NCBI GenBank assembly: GCA_946800325.1
Contig: OX326961.1
Span: 13,266,215 to 13,330,214 of the forward strand
Direction of reading: 5' to 3'
Length of the DNA stretch: 64,000 nt
Source of the DNA: Luzula sylvatica
Lineage: Eukaryota; Streptophyta; Magnoliopsida; Poales; Juncaceae
The first letter of the stretch is position 1; each line of letters begins with the position of its first letter. A model generated the notes under the pieces. It did no database searches, was not told the origin of the DNA, and saw only the letters and a list, made by a program, of their open reading frames with translations. A program made the position numbers and the translations under genes. Positions 24,966 through 36,886 of the stretch are shown here, piece after piece.

Positions 24966-27118
24966 ATGGGTAAATGGGCAATCGCGCTTCATGGAGGAGC
25001 TGGTGTCGATCCGAAATTGCCTGCTTCTCGTCAAGACGAAGCCAAGCAAGTTCTCGCTAGATGCCTTCACTCAGGTTTTTGCCCAAACTTTTTTGGATTA
25101 ATTTCGTCGTAATTGTTGTAATTTTCGTACATGCTAGGCTTTTCGTGCTATAATATATCCATGCACGATTCGATTTTATCAATTTTTGTTAATTTTTCGC
25201 CATTAATTTTTTATTTTTTGATCTGTTAGGTATTGAGGCATTGAAGGACAACATGGCGGCAATAGACGTGGTGGAATTGGTGGTGAGGGAGCTCGAATCG
25301 GATCCAATTTTCAATTCGGGTCGTGGATCCGCTTTGACGTCAAAAGGAACTGTAGAGATGGAAGCGAGTATAATGGTCGGGAAAGGGAGAAAATGCGGAG
25401 CCGTTTCGGGTTTGAAAACCGTTAAGAATCCGGTTTCGTTAGCCCGTTTAGTAATGGAACGATCTCCTCATTCTTACCTTGCTTTTGACGGTGCAGAAGA
25501 ATTCGCCAGAGAACAGGTATTTTTTTCATCGGCTCTGATTTTTCCACGTCGATTACTTTTTTCATCGGCTATAATATATTCAGATATCTTACTCTGTCAT
25601 TTAGGATAGCCAAATTTTTTAAATTGGTATTATTAGTTTAATTAGTTGGTAATTAAATCGAAGTAATTTACTGTGAAGAGGAATTTAGCCAACAAAATTA
25701 AAAAAATGTGAATTTAAAATTTAAATCTGAATTCGTGTGGATGGGCCAGAAAATCAAAAAAGGTGGGATCTAAAATGATTCCCTTGTTTGTTTGTGTACA
25801 TGGAAACGACACAGATTCTCTGCCAAGAGATTCTGAGCTGTAGGAGATCTCAAATGTTTATACTTGCATAATTAATTTTTTTTATAGAATAGAATATATA
25901 ATCGTATAATATAATATTAATTTAATTTAAGTATATAATTAAAATTTTTAATATAGATTATAGATTAATACTTGGCTGTTTATGCAAATGGGGGCTCCAA
26001 ATTTGCTATTTTATAAAAGGTCTCGCATACATGACTAGTTGAGTAAGATATCTGAATATATAATTTTGACTTGTCTATGTTAAGTTTATATGGTCTTTTA
26101 TCGTTCATATAGTAGTCAATAAATACATGGAAATTACCTTATTTAAAATACATATTTGTCATATTCAAAACATGGTCGAATTGAATTGATGGGCGTAATA
26201 AAACACCAAAATTAAGGATTTGAAAAAATCGAATCTTGAATCTTTGATTTCAATTTTCTTCACGTGGGACAATGAAATTTCCTCATGTGGGACAATGACA
26301 AGTCATTTTCGAAATTCTGTATTTTGCTTATGTGGTCCTCATAGTGAGATTTAGCAATTGGTATCAATATTTGGTTTCAATAAAATACTACAAATTAACT
26401 AGTATTAATAAAAAAATAACGTAATTTCAGGGCGTAGAAACCGTGGATAACAGTTACTTCGTTACCGAAGAGAATGTCGGCATGCTCAATCTGGCGCGTG
26501 AACACAATAGCATTTTGGTAAATTAATTTTTTTCCATATCATATTTTTATTAACAAAACAACTAATTATAATTTCTAATAATAATATTTTCTTAACATGT
26601 AGTTTGACTATAGAATTCCACTTACGGGAAATACTACCTGCGGCATAACCGCAGGGTCCCCTATGGCGGACTCTGGTCTTCAAATGAATGGATTACCAAT
26701 TAGCATATACGCCCCTGAAACGGTGGGTTGTGTGGTAGTCGACTCCACAGGTAACTGTGTAGCCGCTACCTCCACAGGCGGCCTGATGAACAAAAGATCA
26801 GGCCGCATAGGCGACTCCCCGTTAATCGGTGCAGGAACCTACGCATGTGATCTCTGCGCGATATCCTGCACTGGGGAGGGTGAAATGATTATTAGAAGCA
26901 CTGTGGCGAGGGACGTGGCTGCGGTTATGGAATATAAAGGGGTGGATTTGCAAACCGCGGCGGATTTTGTCATCAATGAACGGTTCGATGAGGGTCAAGC
27001 CGGGTTGATTGCGGTGTCGAGTAATGGGGACGTGATTTGTAAGTTTAATTCGAACGGGATGTTTCGGGCTTGTGCGACCGAGGATGGGTATATGGAAGTT
27101 GCGATTTGGGATAAGTGA
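24966..27118 (+). CDS. ASPGB1-like: Plant-type L-asparaginase / isoaspartyl aminopeptidase (K+-dependent type)
   Basis: Four exons (24966-25074, 25230-25516, 26431-26517, 26603-27118) join in frame to 332 residues, close to the ~325 of Arabidopsis ASPGB1. The enzyme is an Ntn hydrolase. It is made as a precursor and cleaves itself before a threonine to give alpha and beta subunits that hydrolyse asparagine and beta-aspartyl peptides in the cytosol. The cleavage site APE|TVGC puts the catalytic nucleophile at Thr201. The flanking motifs [44 protein letters not shown] and [12 protein letters not shown] are intact. [14 protein letters not shown] and the C-terminal [12 protein letters not shown]...VAIWDK favour the potassium-dependent clade. 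Introns 1-3 are 155, 914 and 85 bp. No transit peptide is seen. It converges on the LRR gene, with 414 bp between stops. Confidence 0.93.
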
Positions 27119-27532
27119 GTGAGTTAGTGAGCTATTGATTGATTGTAGAGATTGAGTGTCTGTGTGTGATCTTGTAATAATGGTTATCGCGTGATGACCT
27201 TGCATTAAATTATGCGTGATTATTATTATTAAATTATGCGTGATTAATAATAATAATAAGCATTTCTATAGTGAGATTCTAAAATATTGAATATCATAAA
27301 TAAGAATAAGAATATTAAGTGATATTTCTTTCTGACAATAATAAATAATGCAAAAAAATGTAATATTTTATTAAAGGGGCGAAATATATTTAGTATTAAC
27401 TTCCAGTTTATTATTATTAAATTCAAATAACGGATAATAATTAAATTTAAGATTTTTGTTTAATTAAAATAAACAGCTGAAGTTACATCAATATGCAAAA
27501 AAAGAAAGTTCAAATTACAAGTGAATACAAAT

Positions 27533-28678
27533 TCAAAACTTCTTACAAAGAGAGTTTGGTTTCTGTGCAGGTAAACAAACCGGCATAGAAACAGGGCAAT
27601 TTTTCAAACAATTATCCCCAAAACTCCCAACAAAATCTTTAATTCCCAAAAAGCCCTCAGGAACCTCACCACTCAAGAAATTACCATCGAGAAACAATCT
27701 TTTAAAACCCACTCCTTTCTTCGATTCGTAATATTCTTTCGGGATCGATCCTTCGAGTTTATTATACCTCAAAGAAACGGCAGTTAAAGATTCGAATTTT
27801 GCCAATTGAACCGGTACGGTACCTTCGATTTGATTGAAACCGAGATCTAAAGCTACGAGTTGGTTGGTACTGCTCGCCGGCGGTGATTGTACCCGTAATT
27901 CGGTTAGGGTGTTATTGGATAAATCGAGTTGTTGTAACGAAGGGAGAAGTAATAACCATGCCTCTACTTTTCCTTGTAATTGATTGTTTGAAAGTTCCAT
28001 TACTTCAATCGATTTGAGCGGTACGAATGTAGATTTTATTAAAGACCCAGAAATTGAATTCCCTCTTAAGGCCAATTCGATCAAATTTGGGGGTAACGAT
28101 TTAGGTATCGATCCAGTTAATTGATTGTAGCTCAAGTCTAGGGTTTGAAGACTAGAGAGCGAACTTAGAATTCGTGGGATGGATCCAATTAGTGAATTAT
28201 GCGATAAATCCAGTTTTTGAAGTGAGGAAGATTTGCTAATTGAAGAAGGTATTGAACCTGATAAGTAATTGGATGAAATTACAAGACTTTTCAAGGATGT
28301 AAGTGAAAAAAGCGACGCGGGTATTTGCCCATAAAAAGCATTGTTTGCAAGGTGTAAATGAGAAAGAAAAGAAAGGTTCGATAAAGAGCTCGAAAGACGG
28401 CCAGAATAACCAACAGGGTCGAGGGTTATTGCTGAAATTCTGGAAGTTTGTTGGACTGTAAGGCAAGATATGCCACACGTGAATCGACATGGATCGTTGG
28501 AGAAGTTCCACGTGGCAAGACAGGAGAATGGTGGGATGGAACCTGGAGCAATGGCGGATTTGAATGCGAACAGAGCGGAGGTATCGGAATGGAGAGTGAG
28601 AGAGCTTGTGAGGATGTTTGGGGAGAGATAATGGAGGACAATGGCGAGCGAGAAGAGGAGATGAACAAGGGTTTGCAT
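27533..28678 (-). CDS. Secreted leucine-rich-repeat protein (RLP29-like, no kinase)
   Basis: A single uninterrupted exon encodes 381 residues from the ATG at 28678. The frame is open to an upstream ATG at 28756, which would add 26 residues of low-complexity Ser/His/Thr-rich sequence. I prefer 28678 because a normal signal peptide (MQTLVHLLFSLAIVLHYL) follows at once. An LRRNT-type cap (DTSALFAFKSAI...ATWNFSNDPC) precedes about nine to ten plant extracellular LRRs (for example LQKLDLSHNSLIGSIP, LQTLDLSYNQLTGSIP). A cysteine-rich C-terminal cap (GDNCLKNCPVSMPVC) ends in KKF. There is no transmembrane helix or kinase domain, so it is likely apoplastic or wall-associated. It resembles receptor-like protein 29; that name rests on memory of the family. 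A role in defence or development is inference. Confidence 0.85.
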   Translation of the reverse strand: MQTLVHLLFSLAIVLHYLSPNILTSSLTLHSDTSALFAFKSAIAPGSIPPFSCLATWNFSNDPCRFTCGISCLTVQQTSRISAITLDPVGYSGRLSSSLSNLSFLSHLHLANNAFYGQIPASLFSLTSLKSLVISSNYLSGSIPSSISKSSSLQKLDLSHNSLIGSIPRILSSLSSLQTLDLSYNQLTGSIPKSLPPNLIELALRGNSISGSLIKSTFVPLKSIEVMELSNNQLQGKVEAWLLLLPSLQQLDLSNNTLTELRVQSPPASSTNQLVALDLGFNQIEGTVPVQLAKFESLTAVSLRYNKLEGSIPKEYYESKKGVGFKRLFLDGNFLSGEVPEGFLGIKDFVGSFGDNCLKNCPVSMPVCLPAQKPNSLCKKF

Positions 28679-28756
28679 TGTGTGAGTGGGCGAGTGGGTG
28701 AGTGAGTGAGAGTGAGTGTTTAGTGTGAGGGGGAGTGAGAATGAATGAAAAGGCAT

Positions 28757-30952
28757 GATTGGTGGAGAGAATGGTGTTAATCATTTTCTTTGTTAGTACT
28801 AAATTGTATTTCTTTAGTGCTAAGCTAGCATTATTTAATGTTACGGAAAGAAAAACTTTGCAACCCTCTTTAATTAAAATGAATTATTGATGAATATATT
28901 GGGCTAGCAAAAAAGGTAATGAACAAGTAAAAAATAATATTTTGGTAACCCGAAACACCGTATTAGTTGTTATTATTATATGGGAAAATATATCGAGCCT
29001 CCATAATTTAATAAAGCATCATTGATACATCAATCGAGAATGCTTAATTATATTGATTGATCTCTTTAATTGAATTAATTAAATTAAACACTGATTTGCG
29101 AGTTAATCATTTTAATTAAATCATTAAAACAACATCGATTGACGCATCAAAACTATATACCAAGAATTTTGGGAGAACATATCAAACCCCCTTATTATAT
29201 TGATGGGTGGCACATTAAAAAAGATTTCGAGTATGAGCTGGACGTGTGGCTTGGTTTAGTGAAAGACAATTAGACAAGGTAGTGCTTTGATAATAAAATA
29301 GAAAGGCCTATGCAAAGTTAAGAGGTTTATGTGTGGGTTTGTTTCTCTAAAGCCTGAAGTTAATATATCGATTTTTCTTTTATATTTCAGAAATAGAGGC
29401 CACATACGGTGCCCTTCGAATTCCCTCTCAATATTCTCTATATCACCAATTAACATATAATTAACATGATAATTAATAAAAATATATTATATTAATAGTT
29501 AATTGATATTGATTACGAATTCTTAGTTCATATGTATTTTAATTCTATATCAATTAATCGTTAATTAAGTAAATTTTTATTAATTATCATGCTAATTAAT
29601 TATTAATTGATGATATAAATGACGTTGGGAGAATTCGAGGGACACGGTATAATTATCCTTTTGTTAATGGCCTCGACATCATTACCAAACTTACATTAAT
29701 AGTACATAAAGGTCCAATTTTAGGTCTATGAAACCTATTTTTGTATATTTTTTATTTTCTATGTTTGGTGATTGTGGTTGTTCAGCAAGTTTACATAATA
29801 ATATCAAGTGTATTCAGAAAAAAATACACTTCTAATTAATTTGTGAAGATCGTGGAATCCAAAATTCATGGAAAGGATATTTGTTGTAAAAAAAAATCAT
29901 ATTTTACGTATCTCAAAATAACTCCAACACCTCTCTCTCCTTCGGGTCCGGACACGATTTTTTAGGGCTCGGTTTTTTTCGGACTAGATTTCTCCAAACA
30001 CGTCCCGACTTTTTTCGGGCCGGACTCTCTTTTTCCGAACCGGTTTTTTTCCATACCGAAAACCCTTGTTTTCGTTTTCGAATCCGACTTTTTTTTGGAC
30101 CAGACTCACAAAACCAGTTTTTCTTTCGGGTCGGACTTCCTGTCTCTCCTTCCCCAGGCCCGATCCCCCAACGAGCCCAGTCTCCAAAGGACCAGAAAAA
30201 TTATGAAACTTTTTAAATTAATGAAAAAAAACTTTTTTTCTTTCCTTGTGACTTGGATTGAAGGAGAGGTCATAAAGAAGGGGCGGACGCGCAGCGGGTT
30301 GATCTATTTTTAATTAGTAAATATGAATAAAAAAATATTTTAATAAAAAAAAATATTTAACACCATTCATAATTAGTTTTAATCCATATAAAGATATTTG
30401 AAAATAATATTTTATTTATATTGTTTTTTATTAGTATCCAAAAGATGAGGAGTTTCTTTAAATGTCCGGAAAAGTTCAGAGTTTTTTTGTAATAATAATA
30501 TTCCTGCAACATATTCATTTTCAAATTTTTTTTTACCTTAACTTTCATGCAGAAAATTTGTTCATCCAATTACTTTTTGAGTATTTTAATTTTGTACCAT
30601 ATTCCTATTGTATTATTTAAGAGGGTAAATGTCCTAAGTTAGATCCTTTTATTTCATGCGGTTATTGTATTACAAATAGGTGAAGATATGAAATCTGGAT
30701 TTCATGATTGGTATAGGACTAAATTGATTTTTTAAAAGATAAAAAAGAGTTGTTTATTTATCAATTCTCTTTTCTTCTATTTTTGTTATTATGAAAATTA
30801 TTGGTTATGAACTTGTGATACTTCTCCAACAAAGTGACTGTTCAATCTTGTGATTTCTCAGCAGGTAGAAGAGTTACTCAAGACAGTAACTACTACATAC
30901 CTCACTTTGCATCTTAGCTAAGTATCTCAATTGCTTATCAATCGTCAATAAG
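28757..30952. other. Intergenic region
   Basis: Apart from the MITE at 29394 and AT-rich spacer, no gene is supported. A stretch at 29940-30190 has repeated TTTTTCGG(A/G)C(C/T) motifs with somewhat higher GC. It resembles the 'CCGAA/CCCGA' subterminal repeats of hAT elements elsewhere in this window, but no borders were found. Confidence 0.5.
29394..29684. mobile_element. MITE with long inverted repeats
   Basis: The left part (GAGGCCACATACGG..CCTTCGAATTC..) is mirrored on the right (..GAATTCGAGGGACACGG..GGCCTC). Internal arms ATTAACATGATAATTAATAA and TTATTAATTATCATGCTAAT are also inverted. The unit is about 290 bp with no coding capacity. A segment with similar ends begins near 15610. Confidence 0.55.
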
Positions 30953-31025
30953 GTTGCTGTGGTGTAGTGGTTATCACGTCTGCTTTACACGCAGAAGGTC
31001 CTCAGTTCGATCCTGGGCAGCAACA
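30953..31025 (+). tRNA. trnV-UAC: tRNA-Val (anticodon TAC)
   Basis: A complete 73-base cloverleaf. The acceptor stem GTTGCTG/CAGCAAC has seven Watson-Crick pairs and discriminator A73. The anticodon stem is TCTGC/GCAGA with loop TTTACAC, giving anticodon TAC at positions 34-36, which reads GUA valine codons. The T stem is CTCAG/CTGGG with loop TTCGATC. Box A (TGGTGTAGTGG) and box B (AGTTCGATCCT) are present. CAA occurs just upstream and a TTTT run follows soon after, fitting plant Pol III start and stop signals. No intron and no encoded CCA, as expected for a nuclear gene. A near-identical copy lies at 41616. Confidence 0.95.
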
Positions 31026-31973
31026 CGATATTTTAAACTTTAGATTTTTAATTTAACGATGGTCCCTGATTTTCCTTTTGAAGTCTACATTTTATATGTA
31101 TTTTTTCACATATTTAAATGAGAGATAATTTTATCCGTATTCTTTGAGAAATTGTTCTCATGGCACAAAATACATTTTTTTCAATAATTATCCGAGTTCT
31201 TTATATATAGTCTCACAGATACCTTTTTCATATATTAATTTCTGAGGTAAAATGTGAATGGCATGATTATTGTTTTTTTCTTTGTTAGCTGAATCACTCA
31301 TTGTAAATGACACGAGCATAAACAACACATGATTCCAAGCTCTAAAATTACACATGTCTAGAAAAAAGCGAAAACAAATTTGAACACAACTTGAAAGATG
31401 AATTATTAACATTACCAACATATTGCTAGAAATGCCAAAACTTGTGAAATTGTGGGTGTTAAAACTTAAAACTAACTTGAAAGTAATAATAAATATCGCG
31501 ATAGAATTCTCTTTGCGACAACACAAATATAAGAAAGACGTGAATATGATTTACAAAAAGAACAACACACGAATATAATTTTCCATCAAATAAATGGAGC
31601 AAACAAACATTGTTACTCGCTAGTTGGTCATAATATTCCAAATTAATGTCCTCACCAGCCCAGTACAACGTACAATTTTTCCAGTAAATTCATCTCTATC
31701 TGTCCAAGTTAATTTTCTCACCAGCCAAGTTTATTCAATTCCCAGATAAATTAATTTCAAATCGCTCGTAATTAATTTCCTCACCAGCCGAGTTAAATTT
31801 CCCAAGGACCCCAACTAGGGTTTCTCCTCTCCCTCACTTCATTTTTTTGTTCGCCTTGTCTTTGATTTCGATTAACAGCAAGGTTTCTCTCCCTCTCTCT
31901 CTCTATCTCTAGTTTGTAATTTCGGTCTTTGATTTTTGAATTGTTTATGTAGAAACCACGAGGTACCGAAACC
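31026..31973. other. Intergenic region with CT-rich leader-like end
   Basis: The first 600 bp is AT-rich with no gene. Three short direct repeats of the form (T)CACCAGCC(A/C)AGT occur at 31655-31795. From about 31830 the sequence becomes CT-rich and resembles a plant 5' leader. A possible 5'-UTR intron runs from GT after CAGCAAG (about 31883) to TTATGTAG (31952). Confidence 0.45.
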
Positions 31974-32403
31974 ATGGATTACGCTCATCATCCGGCGGCC
32001 AAAATCAATCTGAGTCTATCTTCCCCCACGAGGAGAGAACGCCAGGAACACCACACGCGCCAATAACGTTTACATGTCACACTCCGCGAGTATCACGATT
32101 ACCAATGGCATTCCTCCTCACAGCTCATTGATTCCTCAAATCCAAGCTGTTCTTCTCGCCCAACTCGAAGGGACCGGCTCGGGTCAATTCACGGTGCACC
32201 GTACCAGTCTTCATCACTTCATACTGATATGTGATTCTGCCTCTTTAAGGGATAGGGTGCTGCAAAACAGCCCGTTTAAAAGCGAGAACTTTGAATTCTC
32301 GGTTCAACCGTGGACTAATAATCATCCGTGTTATAGCCCATCGTATGAGACGCGGGTTAGTCTCAGGAATGCCCAAAAAAACGAGAAGAATCGATTCGAG
32401 TAA
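31974..32403 (+). pseudogene. Broken coding-like sequence, DUF4283-like fragment
   Basis: An ATG at 31974 in good context opens a 30-codon frame (MDYAHHPAAKINLS...) that stops at TAA near 32064. A second frame, shifted by one base, is open across that point and encodes NVYMSHSAS to a stop at 32403. The second frame has plausible codon use and contains FTVHRTSLHHFILICDSASLRDRVLQ...FEFSVQPW. That pattern resembles the DUF4283 domain found in plant transposon-related and zinc-knuckle proteins. The best reading is one gene broken by a frameshift, or an exon whose partners I could not place. It is not confidently functional. Confidence 0.35.
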
Positions 32404-32996
32404 ATTGACGTAATGTCAATCAGAAATAGTTGCGCCTTGCCCAACTCTAGATACGCGACGAATACTTCATTATCCGTACCTGTACAGTAAATTGACGTAA
32501 TGTTAAGGAAAAGATCCTCTTTTGTACCAGTAAAAACTAATTCAGTACATGATTTTGTAACTAATTACAAACTTGTTTCAAATTCTGAAATTCAACGACA
32601 TCAGGAGCTGAAATTATTGTTCACATGCACAGGTAAGCTGTGTCCTAAGATAATATTTCAATCTCATCATTTGTCAAAACATGGAAAAATTAAATTAAAA
32701 ATAAGATTGAAATCTGATTCAGAAGCTAACTGGTACACAAATTCAAGGAGCTTATTTAGAATATTAATTAACTTCATCGTCATCGAACAAAAGAATAAAG
32801 TGATGATCAAATATAATACTGTCTAAAAACAATTGATGTTTTCGGAAAAAAATAAGGAGATATGTACTCAGTGCTCTGGTGACAATATAATTTATCCTCA
32901 TAGAAAACTTGTAAAAAAATTCATTCGAACAAAAAAGTAAAAACTAAATACCAATTTCTAGGGTTAGCTATAGCTTCGATAGTTCGATTTGTGCAA

Positions 32997-33158
32997 ATGG
33001 CGGCAGAGAAATCCGTCGGAGGCAGAGGAATACGGCGCGTATTAGCTTCAGGAGGCACGAGAAGGCACGACGGCGGCGGTTTGGCTCCGATTTCGACGTC
33101 GTCAAGTTTTCAGGCGGAAGAAAGAATGTCGCCTCCCTTTTTTCTGTTTTGGGAATAA
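32997..33158 (+). CDS. Small Arg/Gly-rich open frame, uncertain
   Basis: This frame has 53 codons and an ATG in a Kozak-like setting (CAAATGGCGGCAG). It encodes a basic, Gly/Arg/Ser-rich N-terminus (MAAEKSVGGRGIRRVLASG) ending in FFLFWE. The GC content is markedly above the surroundings and stops sharply at the stop codon. It could be the truncated 5' exon of a gene, cut off by the repeat array that follows, or an organelle-targeting leader. No homologue is recognised. Confidence 0.25.
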   Translation: MAAEKSVGGRGIRRVLASGGTRRHDGGGLAPISTSSSFQAEERMSPPFFLFWE

Positions 33159-33302
33159 AACGAAGAGAGAGAATGGTATATTTGCTTATTTAAGTTATTG
33201 GGTTTGGATTGGGTCATAACGGGTTGAGGGTCCGTGTATGGTTACGGGTTTGAATTTGTATTAAGTTATTTGGTCCAATAATTACCTAATTGAGTACTAA
33301 CA

Positions 33303-33311
<9 letters not shown>

Positions 33312-33347
<36 letters not shown>
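33312..33347. repeat. (AT)n microsatellite
   Basis: About 36 bp of AT repeat lies just ahead of the minisatellite array. Confidence 0.9.
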
Positions 33348-33351
<4 letters not shown>

Positions 33352-33402
33352 CTATTAAAAAAAATATGGACCCCTCAAAATATTAGACCCTAGACCCGGG
33401 TC

Positions 33403-35681
33403 TCGCTTGCCAAACAGTATTGGCAAAAGATAGTTTTGGTGCCACTTTTTTCCTGCTGCTGCCAAAAGATAGTTTTTGTGGCAGTCATTTCCTGCAGCTG
33501 CCAAAAGATAGTTTTGGTGGCTCTTATTCCAGCCGCTGCCAAAAGATAGTTATGGTATCACGTTTTCATGCCGCTGCCAAAAGTTAGTAATGGTGGCAAT
33601 GTTTCCTGTCGCTGCCACAAGATAGTTATGGTATCACTTTTCCTGCCGCTGCCAATAGATAGTAATGGTGGCAATTTTTCCAGTCGCTGCCAAAAGGTAG
33701 TTATGGTACCACTTATTCCTGCCGCTGCCAAAAGTTAGTAATGGTGGAAATTTTTCCTGTCGCTGCCAAAAGATATTTATGGTATCATTTTTTCCTGCCG
33801 CTGCCAAAAGATACTTTTGGTGGCTTTTTCGCCCGCCGCTGCCAAAATATTGTTTTGGTGTCAATTAATTGCCGCTGCCAAAAGATAGTAATGGTGGCAA
33901 TTTTTCCTATCGCTGCCAAAAGATAGTTATGGTATTTCTTTTTCCTGACGCTGCCAAAAGATAGTAATGGTGGCAATTTTTCCTGTCGCTGCAAAAAGAT
34001 AGTTATGGTATCACTTATTCCTGCCGCTGCCAAAAGTAAGTAATGGTGGCCATTTTTCATGCCGCTGCCAAAAGATAGTAATGGTGGCTATTATTCCTGG
34101 CGCTGCCGAAAGATAGTTATGGTATCACTTTTTCATGCTGCAGCAAAAAGTTAGTAATGGTATCACTTTTTAATGCCGCTGCCCAAATTTAGTTATGGTG
34201 GCCATTTTGCATGCCGCTGCCAAAAGATAATAATGGTGGCTATTTTCCCAGTCGCTGCCAAAAGATATTAATGGTGGCAATTTGTCTCGTCGCGGCCAAA
34301 AGGTAGTTATGGTATCACTTATTCCTGCCGCTGCCAAAAGTTAGTAATGGTGGCTATTTTTCTTGTCGCTGCCAAAAGATATTTATGGTATCACTTTTTC
34401 CTGCCGCTGCCAAAAGATACTTTTGGTGGCTTTTTCGCCCGCCGCTGCCAAAATATTGTTTTGGTGTCAATTAATTGCCGCTGCCAAAAGATAGTAATGG
34501 TGGCTATTTTTCCTGTCGCTGCCAAAAGATAGTTATGGTATCACTTATTCCTGCCGCTGCCAAAAGATAGTAATGGTGGCAATTTTTCATGCCGCTGCCG
34601 AAAGATAGTAATGGTGTCTATTATTCCTGTCGCTGCCGAAAGATAGTTATGGTATCACTTTTTCATGCTGCTGCCAAAAGTTAGTTATGGTATCACTTTT
34701 TCATGCGGCTGCCAAAAGTTAGTAATTGTATCGCTTTTTCATGCCGCTGCCCAAAGTTAGTAATGGTGGCCATTTTGCATGGCGCTGCCAAAAGATAATA
34801 ATGGTGGCTATTTTCGCTGTCGCTGCCAAAAGATATTAATGGTGGCAATTTGTCCCGTCGCGGCCAAAAGGTAGTTATGGTATCACTTATTCCTGCCGCT
34901 GCCAAAAGTTAGTAATGGTGGCTATTTTTCTTGTCGCTGCCAAAAGATATTTATCGTATCACTTTTTCCTGAAGCTGCCAAAAGATACTTTTGGTGGCTT
35001 TTTCGCCCGCCGCTGCCAAAAGATTGTTTTGGTGTGTCTTAATTGCCGCTGCCATAAGATAGTAATGGTGGCAATTTTCCTGTCGCTGCCAAAAGGTAGT
35101 TATGGTATATCTTATTCCTGCCGCTGCCAAAAGTTAGTAATGGTGACAATTTTTCATGCCGCTGCCAAAAGATATTTATGGCATCGCTTTTTCCTGCCGC
35201 TGCCAAAAGATACTTTTGGTGGCTTTTTCGTCCGCCGCTGCCAAAAGATTGTTTTGGTGTCTCTTAATTGCCGCTGCCAAAAGATAGTAATGGTGGCTAT
35301 TTTTCCTGTCGCTGCCAAAAGGTACTTATAGTACCACTTATTCCTGCCGTTGCCAAAAGTTAGTAATGGTGGCAATTTTTGGTGTCGCTGCCAAAAGATA
35401 TTTATGGTATCGCTTTTTCCTGCCGCTGCCAAAAGGTATTTTCGGTGTCACTTATTTCCTGCTGCTGCCCAAATATATTTTTGGTAGCACTTATTTCCTG
35501 CAGCTGCCAAAAGATAGTTTTGTTGTTTCTTAATTCCGGCCGCTGCCAAAACATAGTTTTGGTGGCAGTTTTTTCCTGTCGCTGCCAAGATAGAGTTATG
35601 GTGTCACTTATTCCTGTCAATGCCAAAAAACAGTTTTGGTCACTTTTTTCCTGCCGCTGCAAAAAGATAATTTTGGTGTTT
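33403..35681. repeat. About 38-bp minisatellite array, roughly 60 copies, with higher-order blocks
   Basis: The unit is about 38 bp, of the form GCCGCTGCCAAAAGATAG + T(A/T)ATGGT + a variable (G/A)TCACT or GGCAAT segment + TTTTTCCT. Two alternating variants ('GGTATCACTT' and 'GGTGGCAATT') recur, with a rarer 'CTTTTTCGCCCGCCGCTGCC' variant that marks larger blocks. That marked block recurs with starts near 33741, 34347, 34915 and 35140, so several units were duplicated together. GGTGGCA and TGCCGCTGCCA within units can pair as short hairpins. Open frames inside are by-products of the repeat and shift frame. No CACTA or other terminal motif was found at the borders. Confidence 0.95.
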
Positions 35682-36886
35682 ATATCTGTCCATTTATTTA
35701 ACTTTCCGTGATATTTTGTTTGAGTGTGATATCATCTCCCATATCCAAATCAAGAAATAGACTTTTCTATCTTGTGATTTCTATTCAATTTTGACAAGTA
35801 TCCCCAAAACTTCTCCCCAAATCATTTCCAGTAGAAAATCAATCCAAATTAAACCCCAAAAATCCCAACATTAAAATAAAAAATATTGAGTGAATAACTC
35901 CTCTATTTGATTTTTAGTTCCAATAAAGAAGGGGCGTTTCTACAATTTAGACATAAATCAGGGTTCTTTTTGTAATTTTTGCACTAACCTGATAAGCTGG
36001 CATGAAACCCAATAGTCTTCTAGTATAACCCTAATTTTATCATATTTGCACACAATGCATTTGAATCTCTTCAATTTGCACACAATGCATTTGAATTCTA
36101 CAAAATATGTGATAAATTATAAATTAGTAGCATATTTGTAAAAATACAGTAAAACCCTAATTTTATCATATATAACGAATTAAATTAAATACATATATAA
36201 ATAGATGTTGTTTCAAACATCTATCACCAACACGAGTTCGAACTAGTATATATATAAATTCTTATCCCATTATTATTTGTATATACCCACAATCCTTTAA
36301 CCAACACTCAATACTTACTAGCCAAATATCCATCACTCAAGCCCAAATACTCGTATAATAACCAAACCCAACTCGAGCTTGGTTCGTTGACATCCCTAAA
36401 TTCAATGCTGGTTTTGTCTTAATAAAACTCTATTTTGGCGAGTAAGGTCCGCATGAAAGTGTTTCATTTTAAATACTCACAAAAGATAGGGACTTTGTTG
36501 AAAAACAACTCTTCCATTTCAACAGGTGGTAGGCTCCATAATCACGGTATCATCATCGCTACACATAGGCAAGGCGGGACCGCTGGTCTATCACCAACAC
36601 GATTCTGAGCGGGTCCCACTATGCGAGATTTAAATGGATCATGAGGCAATTGATAGTGGCGGATGTGGTCATGGGGCCTTTGATGGTTTTTTCCGGTTTT
36701 GGATGGACCACCCGGTTTCGAATCCCCGGTTTTGTACGGGTTGATTCTTAGAGCGCACTTGCTTGTTTTGTTGAAGAAGAAAGACTAAAGAGTGTGTGTA
36801 CGTTCTTCTATCATTTCAGGTAATATTATTTTACTAGATTATATTATATCAGATAATGACGACTATATGTTATTTCAATTTTCAGG
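35682..36886. other. Intergenic region, possible retroposon relic
   Basis: Mostly AT-rich. A direct repeat of TTTGCACACAATGCATTTGAAT occurs at 36046 and 36077. At 36540-36760 a higher-GC stretch ends in a box-B-like GGTTTCGAATCCCCGG, suggesting a decayed tRNA-derived SINE; borders are unclear. Confidence 0.4.

Noticed and set aside
26822..27205. 127-codon minus-strand frame over the last asparaginase exon
   Set aside because: It is a shadow of a well-conserved coding exon.
33403..35681. CRISPR-like appearance of regular repeats
   Set aside because: The units are contiguous variants without unique spacers, in a plant nuclear genome.
33634..35711. Open frames of 60-138 codons with repeated WQRQEK or AAKRYLWYHFF motifs
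   Set aside because: They are translations of the 38-bp repeat on both strands, change frame from unit to unit, and lack starts in context.
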